A DNA stretch of 38,061 nucleotides, from contig CAIRCP010000193.1 of NCBI GenBank assembly GCA_903877095.1, positions 1 to 38,061 of the forward strand. The letters run 5' to 3'. The position numbers and the translations under genes were made by a program. A model generated the notes under the pieces. That model saw only the letters and a program-made list of their open reading frames with translations, was not told where the DNA came from and ran no database searches. Source of the DNA: an uncultured Actinomycetes bacterium. Its GTDB lineage: Bacteria; Actinomycetota; Actinomycetes; Mycobacteriales; Mycobacteriaceae. Shown piece after piece: positions 7,076-15,425 of the stretch (its first letter is position 1; every line of letters starts with the position of its first letter).

Positions 7076-8152
7076 TCACGTCGAAGCGTACAAGCCCTTG
7101 CCGGTCACCAGAGGAAGGGTCAGCGTGGTGCAGATGCCCGGTTCGGCGGCGACGACGGCGGGGATCGCGTTGACGATGCGCATCGCGGTGGCCAGCACCC
7201 CGGCGTGGTTGTGGTCGCCGTTGGGGCTGCTGAGGCAGACGTCCATCGCGTAGCACGGCTCACCGGTGATCTCGATGCGGTAGTTGCCGCCCTCCTGCGC
7301 GGGCTGCGGCCAGTCCGGGCACAGGTCGTCGCGCAACCGGGTGATGTGTTCGAGGACGACGGCCGGCGCCCCGTCGACCAGTCCGATCACCTCGAAACGC
7401 AGTGCGGCGGCGGTGCCTTCGGCGATGTGGCCGGAGGAGATGTCGAACGCCTCCGGCGCGGGTTCACGGACGTACATCTCTTCGAGGCCGTCGAGTTCCA
7501 AGCCCAAGCCGGCGGCCAGTTGGCGCACCACCGAACCCCAGCCGATGCTGAGCACGCCCGGTTGCAGCAGCATCGGGATCTCGTCCATCGGCTTGCCGAA
7601 GCCCATCACGTCGAACATCACCGTCGCGCTGTCGTAGGTCGCGTAGTTGACGATCTCCATGCACCGCAACTGCTCGATGCTCTGGCAGGTGCCGGCCAGC
7701 GCCAGCGGCAGCAGGTCGTTGGCGAAGCCGGGGTCGATGCCATTCACGAAAAGGCTCGAACTGCCCTCTCGCGCAGCATCTTCGATGGGCTTGATCATCT
7801 CCTCGGGGATCACCTGCCACGGCCACTGGAGAAACACCGGGCCGCTGCCGACCACGTTGACCCCGGCGGCCAGGATGCGCCGGTAATCCTCCAGCGCCTC
7901 CATCAGCCGGTTGTCGGCCATCGCGTTGTAGACCGCGCAGTCCGGCTTGGTGGCCAGCACGGCGTCGAGGTCGGTGGTGGCGATGATCCCGGTCGGGGTG
8001 TCCAGACCGACCAGTTCGGCGGCGTCCTTGCCCGCCTTGGCTTCCGAGGACACCCACACCCCGGTCAGCTCGAAGGCCGGGTTGGTGATCAGCGCGCGCA
8101 GCGCGTGCGCGCCGACGTTTCCGGTGCCGATCTGTGCGACGCGGATGGCCAT
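7076..8152 (-). CDS. NAD(P)-binding dehydrogenase, dihydrodipicolinate-reductase-like (Rv0926c-like)
   Basis: A 358-residue protein with an N-terminal Rossmann fold: MAIRVAQIGTGNVGAHALRA carries the dinucleotide motif GTGNVG. The C-terminal half is a substrate domain like those of the amine-dehydrogenase/DapB-like family common in mycobacteria. Length and sequence match my memory of Rv0926c. Family members are annotated as dihydrodipicolinate reductase or 2,4-diaminopentanoate dehydrogenase, but the true substrate is unknown; the real DapB is much shorter. ATG 8152 follows AAGGAG at an ideal distance. It lies 21 bp after the SDR gene, probably in the same operon. Confidence 0.85.
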   Translation of the reverse strand: MAIRVAQIGTGNVGAHALRALITNPAFELTGVWVSSEAKAGKDAAELVGLDTPTGIIATTDLDAVLATKPDCAVYNAMADNRLMEALEDYRRILAAGVNVVGSGPVFLQWPWQVIPEEMIKPIEDAAREGSSSLFVNGIDPGFANDLLPLALAGTCQSIEQLRCMEIVNYATYDSATVMFDVMGFGKPMDEIPMLLQPGVLSIGWGSVVRQLAAGLGLELDGLEEMYVREPAPEAFDISSGHIAEGTAAALRFEVIGLVDGAPAVVLEHITRLRDDLCPDWPQPAQEGGNYRIEITGEPCYAMDVCLSSPNGDHNHAGVLATAMRIVNAIPAVVAAEPGICTTLTLPLVTGKGLYAST

Positions 8153-8173
8153 ATCGGGGAACTCCTTGTGTGC

Positions 8174-8962
8174 TTATAGATCGGGGATGGGCAGGTCGAG
8201 ATTGGGGACGATCAGGCCGCCGTCGACCTCGAGCATCTTGCCGGTGAGGAAGCTGGCGGCCGGTGAGGCGAGATAGACGGCGGCGGCGGCGATGTCGAGC
8301 GGGTCGCCGAGGCGGCGCATCGGCGTCGCCTTCTCCATCGGCCCGCGCAGCGACTCGTTGGAGGCGACGATCTCCAGCGCGGAGGTCAGGATCGAGCCCG
8401 GCGCAATGGCATTGACGCGGATCTTCGGGCACAGATCCAGCGCGGTGAGCCGGGTGTAGTGCGCCAGTGCGGCTTTGGCGGTGCTGTAGGCGGCGAAGCC
8501 GCGCCCGGCCAGCCGGCCCATGGTCGATGAGATGTTGATGATGTTGCCGCCGCCGTGTTCGAGCATCAGCGGCACGGCGGCGACGGTCAGCGCGTGCGCG
8601 GTCAGCACGTTGAACGTGAAGGCGTCGCGCATGTCTTTGACCGAGGTGGTCAGCAGCGTGTTGGGCATGGTGCCGCCGACGTTGTTGACGACGATGTCGA
8701 GCCGGCCGAACGCCGCCACGGCCGCCCCGGCGAGTTCGGCGGTGGATTCCGGCTGGGCCAGGTCGGCGACGACGATGTGCGCGCGCCGCCCGGCCGCTTC
8801 GATCTGCGCGGCGACGGCCTGTAACTCCGACTCCGTCCGCGAGGAGATCAGCAAATCGGCGCCCACTTCGGCGAACGCGACGGCGATCGCGGCGCCCAAT
8901 CCGCGGCCTGCGCCGGTGACGACGGCGACCTGCCCGTCGAGGCGGAATCTGTCGAGGATCAC
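8174..8962 (-). CDS. SDR-family oxidoreductase (Rv0927c-like)
   Basis: A 262-residue classical short-chain dehydrogenase. The cofactor motif is TGAGRGLG (near residue 14), followed by NNVGG, the catalytic Ser in ISSTMG, and the YSTAK motif with Tyr and Lys. The C-terminal DGGLIVPNL is typical. The start is taken as GTG 8962 because in-frame codons farther upstream enter the KstR-like box and then the Ku coding region. It heads a leftward run of four closely spaced genes ending in mntH. Substrate is unknown; the operator upstream suggests a link to steroid or lipid breakdown, which is inference. Confidence 0.88.
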   Translation of the reverse strand: MILDRFRLDGQVAVVTGAGRGLGAAIAVAFAEVGADLLISSRTESELQAVAAQIEAAGRRAHIVVADLAQPESTAELAGAAVAAFGRLDIVVNNVGGTMPNTLLTTSVKDMRDAFTFNVLTAHALTVAAVPLMLEHGGGNIINISSTMGRLAGRGFAAYSTAKAALAHYTRLTALDLCPKIRVNAIAPGSILTSALEIVASNESLRGPMEKATPMRRLGDPLDIAAAAVYLASPAASFLTGKMLEVDGGLIVPNLDLPIPDL

Positions 8963-8971
8963 ACCTGCATT

Positions 8972-8985
8972 TGTAACAGGTTCTA
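8972..8985. promoter_or_regulatory. KstR-like operator upstream of the SDR gene
   Basis: TGTAACAGGTTCTA fits the 14-bp KstR consensus TnnAACnnGTTnnA at every fixed position on both strands. It lies 10 bp upstream of the SDR start (GTG 8962) in the 38-bp gap between Ku and SDR. KstR is the TetR repressor of mycobacterial cholesterol catabolism. Other TetR regulators can use similar sites, so the regulator is inferred. Confidence 0.6.
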
Positions 8986-9000
8986 ATTCTCCGCGGGCGG

Positions 9001-9942
9001 CTACTTCTTGGCGACGGCCTTGCGCGGGGCGGCCTTGCGGGCGGGCGCCTTCTTCGCAGGTGCTGCTGCCTCGGCTTCGTGAGCGTCGTCGTCGTTGCGC
9101 GGGTCGTCGGCGCTCGGGGCGGCCTTTCGGGTGGCTGCCCCTTCCCGTTCCTCGCGCCGCCGGCGCACGCTGGCCTCCAGCTTGGCCAGCAGGTCGGAGA
9201 CGTCGTCGGATTCGTCGATGCGGGCGGGCTTGTCCTCGTTGACGAAAGCCTGGCCGCCGGCAAGCTTGGCGTCGACGAGTTCCTGCAACTGCTCCTGATA
9301 GGTGTCGGTGTACTGCTCGGGGTGGAAGTCGTCGGTCATCGACTCGACCACCTGGCCGGCCATCTTCAACTCCGCCGGGCGCACCTCGACGTCGGTGTCC
9401 AGCGACGGGAATGCCGGATCGCGGATCTCGTCGGGCCACAGCAGGGTGTGGATCACCATGATGTTGCGCTTGGAGAAGTTCTTCACCCGTAGCGCCGCGA
9501 GTCGGGTCTTGTTGCGCAACGCGAAGTGGACGATGGCGACCCGATCGGTCTCGGAGAGCGCTTTGGCAAGCAGCACATAGGATTTCGTCGACTTGCCGTC
9601 CGGCTCCAGGTAGTACGACTTGTCGAACATGATCGGGTCGAGGTCACTGGCCGCGACGAATTCGAGCACCTCGATCTCGTGGCTGCGTTCCTCGGGCAGG
9701 GTGGCGATGTCCTCGTCGGTGATGATCACCGTCTGGCCGTTGTCGCCCTCGTAGGCCTTGGCGATGTCGCGGTACTCCACCACCTCGCCGCATTCCTCGC
9801 AGGTGCGCTGGTACCGGATGCGTCCGTTATCGCTTCCATGGACCTGATGGAACTTCAGGTCGTGGTCCTCGGTGGCGCTGTAGACCTTCACCGGGACATT
9901 CACCAGACCGAAGGCGACCGAACCCTTCCAGATGGAACGCAT
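9001..9942 (-). CDS. ku: Bacterial Ku, NHEJ end-binding protein
   Basis: A 313-residue Ku homodimer subunit that threads onto double-strand break ends and recruits LigD. The core (about 1-260) starts [20 protein letters not shown] and includes [20 protein letters not shown] and [14 protein letters not shown]. The C-terminal tail from about 270 is Lys/Ala/Pro-rich ([20 protein letters not shown]), as in mycobacterial Ku proteins where it aids DNA bridging. A CEECG metal-like motif at about 47 is seen in several bacterial Ku proteins. LigD lies nearby in the opposite direction, separated only by a small secreted gene, as expected for an NHEJ locus. Confidence 0.95.
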   Translation of the reverse strand: MRSIWKGSVAFGLVNVPVKVYSATEDHDLKFHQVHGSDNGRIRYQRTCEECGEVVEYRDIAKAYEGDNGQTVIITDEDIATLPEERSHEIEVLEFVAASDLDPIMFDKSYYLEPDGKSTKSYVLLAKALSETDRVAIVHFALRNKTRLAALRVKNFSKRNIMVIHTLLWPDEIRDPAFPSLDTDVEVRPAELKMAGQVVESMTDDFHPEQYTDTYQEQLQELVDAKLAGGQAFVNEDKPARIDESDDVSDLLAKLEASVRRRREEREGAATRKAAPSADDPRNDDDAHEAEAAAPAKKAPARKAAPRKAVAKK

Positions 9943-9981
9943 GGGACCAGTATGCCCAGCAATCGACGAATGTTTCGGAAC

Positions 9982-10284
9982 TCAGCGCCCGGTGACGACG
10001 TTCGGCGGCGTGACGCCCAGGGGCAGGAGCACCGGAAGATTCCCCGGCGTCAGGCCCAGGGGAGCGACGACCGGTTGTAGTTGGGGTGTCAGGCCCGTCT
10101 GGGTGTTCGGGTTGCCGCCGGGGGCGTCGCCGAATAGGCCGTCCAGCGGACTGGCGTTGCACTGACCGGGTTCGGGCACCTGCCCGCCGGTGCACTCCGG
10201 TACCAGGTTGTTCGGGTCGGCCAGGGCAGTCGGGGCTGTTATCGCCGCCACCGCCAGCAGGGCCGCTGTCAGGAACCGGATCAT
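9982..10284 (-). CDS. Small secreted protein between Ku and LigD
   Basis: A 100-residue protein with a Sec signal peptide ([22 protein letters not shown], cleaved near ALA-DP). The mature part carries an early Cys pair (PECTGGQVPEPGQC) and a Pro/Leu/Gly-rich rest with repeated LTP and PLG motifs (TGLTPQLQP, PLGLTPGNLP, PLGVTPPN). The function is not recognised. It reads leftward with a 28-bp gap to the ligD start, so the two share a compact divergent promoter region. It ends 39 bp from the Ku start. Confidence 0.7.
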   Translation of the reverse strand: MIRFLTAALLAVAAITAPTALADPNNLVPECTGGQVPEPGQCNASPLDGLFGDAPGGNPNTQTGLTPQLQPVVAPLGLTPGNLPVLLPLGVTPPNVVTGR

Positions 10285-10312
10285 CGGTCCAAACTAACAG
10301 CGATACCGTGAG

Positions 10313-12670
10313 GTGGTGATCGACGTGTGGCCGCCGGGTGCGACGACGGGACCGCTGGTCACGCTGACCAACCCCGACAAAGTTCTCTACCCGGCCACCG
10401 GCACCACCAAGGCCGACGTCTTCCGCTACTACACCGGCGTCGCGGAGGCGATGCTGCCGCACATCGCCGGCCGGCCCGCCACCCGCAAACGCTGGCCCAA
10501 CGGCGTTGAGGGGACGGCGTTCTTCGAGAAGGAACTGGCCAAGTCCGCGCCGGCCTGGCTGCACCGCGGGACGCTGGGCCACAAGTCCGGCGACACCGAC
10601 TACCCGATCATCGACTCCACACTCGGGCTGGCCTGGATCGCCCAGCAGGCGGCCCTGGAAGTCCATGTGCCGCAATGGCGTTTCGCACCCGACGGCCGCC
10701 CCGGCCCGTCCAACCGGCTAGTGTTCGATCTCGACCCCGGCGACGACGTCACCATGGCGCACCTCTGCGAGGTGGCCCATGAACTCCGGGAACTGATGGA
10801 CGACATCGGACTGCGGGTCTACCCGCTCACCAGCGGCAGCAAGGGCATGCACCTCTATGTGCCGCTGGCCGAGCCGCTGCGCAGCGACGCCGTGGTGGTG
10901 CTGGCGCGGCGGGTGGCCCAGCAACTCGAACAGAGCATGCCGGCCCTGGTGACCGCCACCATGACGCGCAGCCTGCGGGCCGGGAAGGTGTTCCTGGACT
11001 GGAGCCAGAACAACGCCGCCAAGACCACCATCGCCCCGTATTCGTTGCGCGGCAGGCGAACTCCCACCGTCGCCGCGCCGCGCACCTGGGACGAGGTCGA
11101 TCGCGCGCAACTGCGCCAGTTGGAGTTCGAGGAGGTGCTGACCCGGGTCGCCGCACACGGTGATCTGCTGGCCGGCCTCGACGAGCAGGCGGTCGACGCG
11201 CTGGCGACCTACCGCAGCATGCGCGATGCCAACAGGACCCCTGAACCAGTTCCGGCGGCCGCCGCCGCATCGAAGGCGTCGCGACCATCAGAGCAGCCAG
11301 GCAACCGGTTCGTCATCCAGGAACACCGGGCCCGGCGGCTGCACTACGACTTCCGGTTGGAGCGCGACGGCGTGCTGGTCTCCTGGGCGGTGCCCAAGAA
11401 CCTCCCGGACACCCCGTCGGTCAACCACCTCGCTGTGCACACCGAGGACCATCCGCTGGAGTACGCCACCTTCGAGGGCGCCATCCCGAACGGCGAGTAC
11501 GGCGCCGGGAGCGTCGTCGTCTGGGACTCCGGCACCTATTCGGCCGAGAAGTTCCGCGTGGGCACGGACGGCGCTGAAGGGAAAGCCGGCAAGGGCGGCG
11601 AGGTGATCGTCGACCTGCACGGCGGGCGAATCTCGGGGCGCTACGCGCTGATTCAGACCAACGGCGATCAGTGGCTGGCGCACCGGATGAAGGAACAGTC
11701 GGGGGCCGATTCCTCAGATCCGGCGCCGGCCGGGGAATCGCGGCTGCACGAGTTTGCGCCCATGCTGGCCACCTTGGGGTCGGTCGACCGGATGACGGCC
11801 GACCAGTGGGCCTTCGAGGGCAAGTTCGACGGCTACCGGATGCTGGTCGAGGTCCACGATGGCGTGCTTCGTTTGCAAACCCGCAACGGCCGCGACGTAT
11901 CCCGCGAGTACCCGCAGTTGCAGTTGCTGCCCGCGATGCTGGCGGGCCACGACGTAGTCCTCGACGGGGAGGCCGTCGCGCTGGATTCGCACGGCATCCC
12001 GAACTTCACCGAGATGCAGAACCGCGCCCGCTCAGAACGAATCGAGTTCTGGGCCTTCGACATTCTCTCTCTCGACGGGCAGTCGCTGTTGCGGGCGAAG
12101 TACCGCGACCGGCGCCGCCTGCTGGAGACCTTCGCCGAGGGCACCGGTCTGATCGTCCCGCCCCTGCTCGACGGTGATGGCCCGGCAGCCCTGGCGTACT
12201 CACGAAAGCGCAAGTGGGAGGGAGTGGTTGCGAAGAAGTGGGATTCGACGTATCAGTCCGGACGGCGATCGTCGGCCTGGATCAAGGACAAGAACTGGAA
12301 CACCCAGGAGGCGGTGATCGGCGGCTGGCGCAAGGGCGAGGGCGGCCGATCCAGCGGCATCGGGGCACTGCTGCTCGGCATCCCGGAAGAAGGCGGCCTG
12401 CGTTTCATCGGCCGGGTCGGTACCGGGTTCACCGAAAAGGACCTCCTGGCGCTGAAATCCATTCTGGCGCCGCTGCATACCAGTGTCTCGCCGTTCTCCC
12501 CGGCGCTGCCGCGGCCGGAGACCAGAGACGTCACCTACGTTCGGCCGGAACTGGTCGGGGAGGTGCGCTACGGCGAGATGACCTCGGATGGACGGTTGCG
12601 GCACCCGAGTTGGCGCGGCCTGCGCCCGGACAAGGCGCCCGCCGATGTGGTGTGGGAGTTATTGCCGTAG
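10313..12670 (+). CDS. ligD: Multifunctional ATP-dependent DNA ligase LigD
   Basis: A 785-residue NHEJ enzyme with the mycobacterial order polymerase, phosphoesterase, ligase. The polymerase domain (about 1-290) has the metal-binding D139-L-D141 in FDLDPGDD. The 3'-phosphoesterase domain (about 325-475) contains LHYDFRLERDGVLVSWAVPK, HPLEYATFEG and IPNGEYGAG. The ligase domain (about 485-785) has the adenylation motif EGKFDGYR with K504, the DGEAVALD motif, and the C-terminal VGTGFTEKDL OB-fold segment. It fills, remodels and seals breaks held by Ku. The GTG start at 10313 leaves 28 bp to the divergent secreted gene. All three active sites appear intact. Confidence 0.96.
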   Translation: MVIDVWPPGATTGPLVTLTNPDKVLYPATGTTKADVFRYYTGVAEAMLPHIAGRPATRKRWPNGVEGTAFFEKELAKSAPAWLHRGTLGHKSGDTDYPIIDSTLGLAWIAQQAALEVHVPQWRFAPDGRPGPSNRLVFDLDPGDDVTMAHLCEVAHELRELMDDIGLRVYPLTSGSKGMHLYVPLAEPLRSDAVVVLARRVAQQLEQSMPALVTATMTRSLRAGKVFLDWSQNNAAKTTIAPYSLRGRRTPTVAAPRTWDEVDRAQLRQLEFEEVLTRVAAHGDLLAGLDEQAVDALATYRSMRDANRTPEPVPAAAAASKASRPSEQPGNRFVIQEHRARRLHYDFRLERDGVLVSWAVPKNLPDTPSVNHLAVHTEDHPLEYATFEGAIPNGEYGAGSVVVWDSGTYSAEKFRVGTDGAEGKAGKGGEVIVDLHGGRISGRYALIQTNGDQWLAHRMKEQSGADSSDPAPAGESRLHEFAPMLATLGSVDRMTADQWAFEGKFDGYRMLVEVHDGVLRLQTRNGRDVSREYPQLQLLPAMLAGHDVVLDGEAVALDSHGIPNFTEMQNRARSERIEFWAFDILSLDGQSLLRAKYRDRRRLLETFAEGTGLIVPPLLDGDGPAALAYSRKRKWEGVVAKKWDSTYQSGRRSSAWIKDKNWNTQEAVIGGWRKGEGGRSSGIGALLLGIPEEGGLRFIGRVGTGFTEKDLLALKSILAPLHTSVSPFSPALPRPETRDVTYVRPELVGEVRYGEMTSDGRLRHPSWRGLRPDKAPADVVWELLP

Positions 12671-12708
12671 ATGGCCGAGGGGCTTCCGGATCTGGCTGCT
12701 TCTGACCC

Positions 12709-13950
12709 TCAGTCGAGACGATTCGTGATGATCTTGCCGGCGCGAACGATCAGGTCGAGGTGGTCACCCTGGCCACCGAGCAGCGACACGTCGTCGAGAG
12801 GGTTGCCGGCGACGAGCAGCAGATCTGCGAAAGCCCCGGGCTTGACGGCGCCGAGGTCCTCGGCACGTCCGAAGATTTCGGCGTTGACAATCGTTGCGGA
12901 ACGGATGACGTCGATCGCCGGCTGCAGCGCGCCGCGCAGAGCGAACTCATTTGACTGCGCGTCGTGGGTTTCGCCCAACAGGTCGGTGCCGAAGCCCAGT
13001 TTCACACCGGCTTTGAGGGCGGTCTGGACTGCCTTGTTACTGGCGTTGAGGACGAAGTCGAGTTTCGCCATCGACTCCGCCGGAAAGTTCAGCGCCTTTC
13101 CGAACTCGTTGAGTTGTTGGTAAACAACCAGAGTGGGCACGAGGTAGGCACCGTGCGCTGCCATCAGTTGGGCGCTGGCATCGTCGATGAGGCATCCGTG
13201 TTCGATTGACCGCACGCCGGCATTGACGGCCTGGATGATCGCTTCGGGCATGTAGGCGTGGGCCATGGCGTAGGTGTTGCGGTTGGATGCCTCGACGACG
13301 GCCGCGCGGATCTCAGGCTCGGTGTACTGGACCATGTCGATGGCATCGGTCGGGGTGGCCACCCCGCCGCCGCACATCACCTTGATCTGGTGGGCGCCGT
13401 TCTTGAGTTCCTCACGCGCGGCCCGGCGGACAGCATCGGGGCCGTCCGCCACGTGGCTGAACATCGTCGTCTTGATGCCGCACGCGCACAGTTGCGGGTT
13501 CTCGCTGCTCGGGGTGATGTCGCCATGGCCGCCGGTCTGGCTGATCACCCGGCCGGAGCGGAATACCCTCGGACCGTCGATCAGGCCTAGATCGAGAGCC
13601 TCGGCAAGGCCGGTGTCGAGTCCTCCCGCATCGCGGACCGTGGTGAAGCCGCGCCGCAGCATGCGCTCAAGGATGTTCTTGGCCTCGATACCGATACGGG
13701 TCGCGGAGCGAGTCGCCATCGCCTTGAGGTCCATCGTGGTGATACCGGCGTGGACGTGGGCGTCGATGAGTCCGGGAAGCATGGTCCTACCGCCGCCGTC
13801 GATCACGACGACGTCGTCCGCGGCAGCCGCTATCGGCGTGTCGTTCACCTCGACGATGCGGTCGCCCTCGGCCCGCACCGAAGTGCCGGGATGAAACTCA
13901 CCTGACTCGGGGTCGAGGTAGTTCACATTGTTGACGATCAGTCCGGCCAA
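12709..13950 (-). CDS. Amidohydrolase, imidazolonepropionase/prolidase-like
   Basis: A 413-residue metal-dependent hydrolase of the amidohydrolase superfamily. It shows the strand-1 motif LPGLIDAHVHAG (HxH), the Lys of GAHQIKVMCGGG that is often a carboxylated metal ligand, His in YAMAHAYMPEA and SIEHGCLID, and the final metal Asp in LGFGTDLLG. The C-terminal VKPGAFADLLLVAGNPLDDV returns to the small beta domain. Relatives include Xaa-Pro dipeptidases and aryldialkylphosphatase-like enzymes; substrate is unknown. A GAGGAG site (13957-13962) decides for TTG 13950. It is the last gene of a closely spaced leftward run. Confidence 0.87.
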   Translation of the reverse strand: MAGLIVNNVNYLDPESGEFHPGTSVRAEGDRIVEVNDTPIAAAADDVVVIDGGGRTMLPGLIDAHVHAGITTMDLKAMATRSATRIGIEAKNILERMLRRGFTTVRDAGGLDTGLAEALDLGLIDGPRVFRSGRVISQTGGHGDITPSSENPQLCACGIKTTMFSHVADGPDAVRRAAREELKNGAHQIKVMCGGGVATPTDAIDMVQYTEPEIRAAVVEASNRNTYAMAHAYMPEAIIQAVNAGVRSIEHGCLIDDASAQLMAAHGAYLVPTLVVYQQLNEFGKALNFPAESMAKLDFVLNASNKAVQTALKAGVKLGFGTDLLGETHDAQSNEFALRGALQPAIDVIRSATIVNAEIFGRAEDLGAVKPGAFADLLLVAGNPLDDVSLLGGQGDHLDLIVRAGKIITNRLD

Positions 13951-13956
13951 GTGGCT

Positions 13957-13962
13957 CTCCTC
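13957..13962 (-). promoter_or_regulatory. RBS that fixes the TTG start of the amidohydrolase
   Basis: The minus strand reads GAGGAG six bases before TTG 13950. No ATG or GTG at a comparable distance exists in frame, and the next residues (AGLIVNNVNYLD) match usual amidohydrolase N-termini. Confidence 0.7.
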
Positions 13963-13985
13963 ACAAAGGTTGGGCGGAAACCACC

Positions 13986-15389
13986 TCACCGCAACGGATC
14001 TGGCGCCACCTCGATATCGCCGGCCTTCGCCGCCGCCCTGAGTTTTTCGAAGTCGCTGACCGTCTTGTCCGCGTAGGCGTACGACCAGTCCACGATGGCG
14101 TCGCGCACCGCGTCGCCAGTGCCGACATAGCCCCGCAACAATGACGCGTTGGCGCTCTGGGCGTGCCCGCGCGCCAGGGCGTAAGCGCACGCGCCGGCGT
14201 AATCGCCGAACGACTCCGGATTGAGACCGGCGGTTTCCACCGACCCCTTCATATCCTGGAACTGCCGCACGTAATAGTCGAGGCCTTCGATGCGTAGCGT
14301 GCCAAGGAAGACGTCGGACATCGCCTGCAGAACCCGCTGGCCGCCGACCACGCGGATTCCCTGGCCCAGGGCCGTGATTGCCCCGAACAACGTTTCCGTC
14401 TGCGGCCACCGGCCGTACTCCTCGAGGACCGACCGGTTGGCTTCCTTGACCTGAAGAATGAGCGGCGTTCCGTCGGGTCCGGTGAGAATGAGTAGATAAC
14501 TGCGGGTGCCGACGCTGCCGACGCCGACCACGCGCCGCGCGATGTCGGTCAACTGGAAGTGGGAGAGCACCACGGCAATGTCGGTCGGGACGCTGGTGAG
14601 ATACTCACGGAACGAATCCGTCAGTCTCGCTTCATCTTTCACTTCGACGTGCTGAAGCACCGGCGGGCTCTCGCGGAGTTGGAAGCGGCCGTCCGGACCG
14701 ACCTCCATGATGCGCTCGAAGACACTCGCCGACGTCCTGGTCTGTGCCTTACGGGCGGCGGCGGCGATGACTTTCCCAAGGCCACCGCGGGTCTTGTTCA
14801 CGTAGCGCTGAGGTTCCAGTCGTAGGTAGAAGCGCGCGAGGACGTCCATCTCGAGCATGGCGTGCAGGCCGTCCCGGTAGGAATCCGCGACCGCGGTGGC
14901 GATCTTGCGGATCGTCTTCTCCGGGTAGCCGGCTTGTCGGCCGCCCACGATCGCACTGGTGACCAGACGCTTGACGTCCCATTCGGCCGGAGCGACCGAA
15001 GCTTCGTCGAAGTCGTTGAGGTCGAAGATCAGTGTGCGTTGCGGGGAGGCGTAAAGACCGAAGTTGGACAGATGCGCGTCGCCGGAGCACATCACCTCGA
15101 CGCCGCTGGAAGGGCCGTCAGCGAGATCGGCGGCCATCAGCGCCGCCGATCCGCGATAGAACGAGAACGGATCGGTCAGCATGCGGGCGAACCGCAAGGG
15201 AACCAGGTCCGGCGCCCGATTGCGGTTCTGCTCGACGAGGATCTCCACCGGATCGCGCGTCGATGGAACCAACTTGGCCAGCGCGCTCCGGGGAACGGCC
15301 TTGCGCAGCGCACGCCCACGGGCACGGTCGTCATCGACATTTTCAAAGGCGACGACACGCTCACGTAGCGGCCGGGCGATGTCTTCCAT
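13986..15389 (-). CDS. DUF2252 protein, kinase-like
   Basis: A 467-residue DUF2252 protein of unknown function. The segment CSGDAHLSNFGLYASPQ, followed by LIFDLNDFDEASVAP, resembles the catalytic loop and metal-binding loop of aminoglycoside/choline kinase folds (GDxHxxN and DFD), so phosphotransfer is a reasonable inference. Other family stretches are RFARMLTDPFSFYRGSA and DVKRLVTSAIVGGRQAGY. The start at 15389 follows prpE by 36 bp and the amidohydrolase starts 35 bp after its stop, so the genes are probably co-transcribed. No membrane segment or signal peptide is seen. Confidence 0.85.
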   Translation of the reverse strand: MEDIARPLRERVVAFENVDDDRARGRALRKAVPRSALAKLVPSTRDPVEILVEQNRNRAPDLVPLRFARMLTDPFSFYRGSAALMAADLADGPSSGVEVMCSGDAHLSNFGLYASPQRTLIFDLNDFDEASVAPAEWDVKRLVTSAIVGGRQAGYPEKTIRKIATAVADSYRDGLHAMLEMDVLARFYLRLEPQRYVNKTRGGLGKVIAAAARKAQTRTSASVFERIMEVGPDGRFQLRESPPVLQHVEVKDEARLTDSFREYLTSVPTDIAVVLSHFQLTDIARRVVGVGSVGTRSYLLILTGPDGTPLILQVKEANRSVLEEYGRWPQTETLFGAITALGQGIRVVGGQRVLQAMSDVFLGTLRIEGLDYYVRQFQDMKGSVETAGLNPESFGDYAGACAYALARGHAQSANASLLRGYVGTGDAVRDAIVDWSYAYADKTVSDFEKLRAAAKAGDIEVAPDPLR

Positions 15390-15425
15390 TTTCGGCAGCC
15401 TATCCGCGATGTACTGCTGCCTGGG

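Noticed and set aside
10021-10045. GGGCAGGAGCACC in the small secreted gene as another dispersed-repeat copy
   Set aside because: Only about 10 bases match the core, which is not more than expected in such GC-rich DNA.
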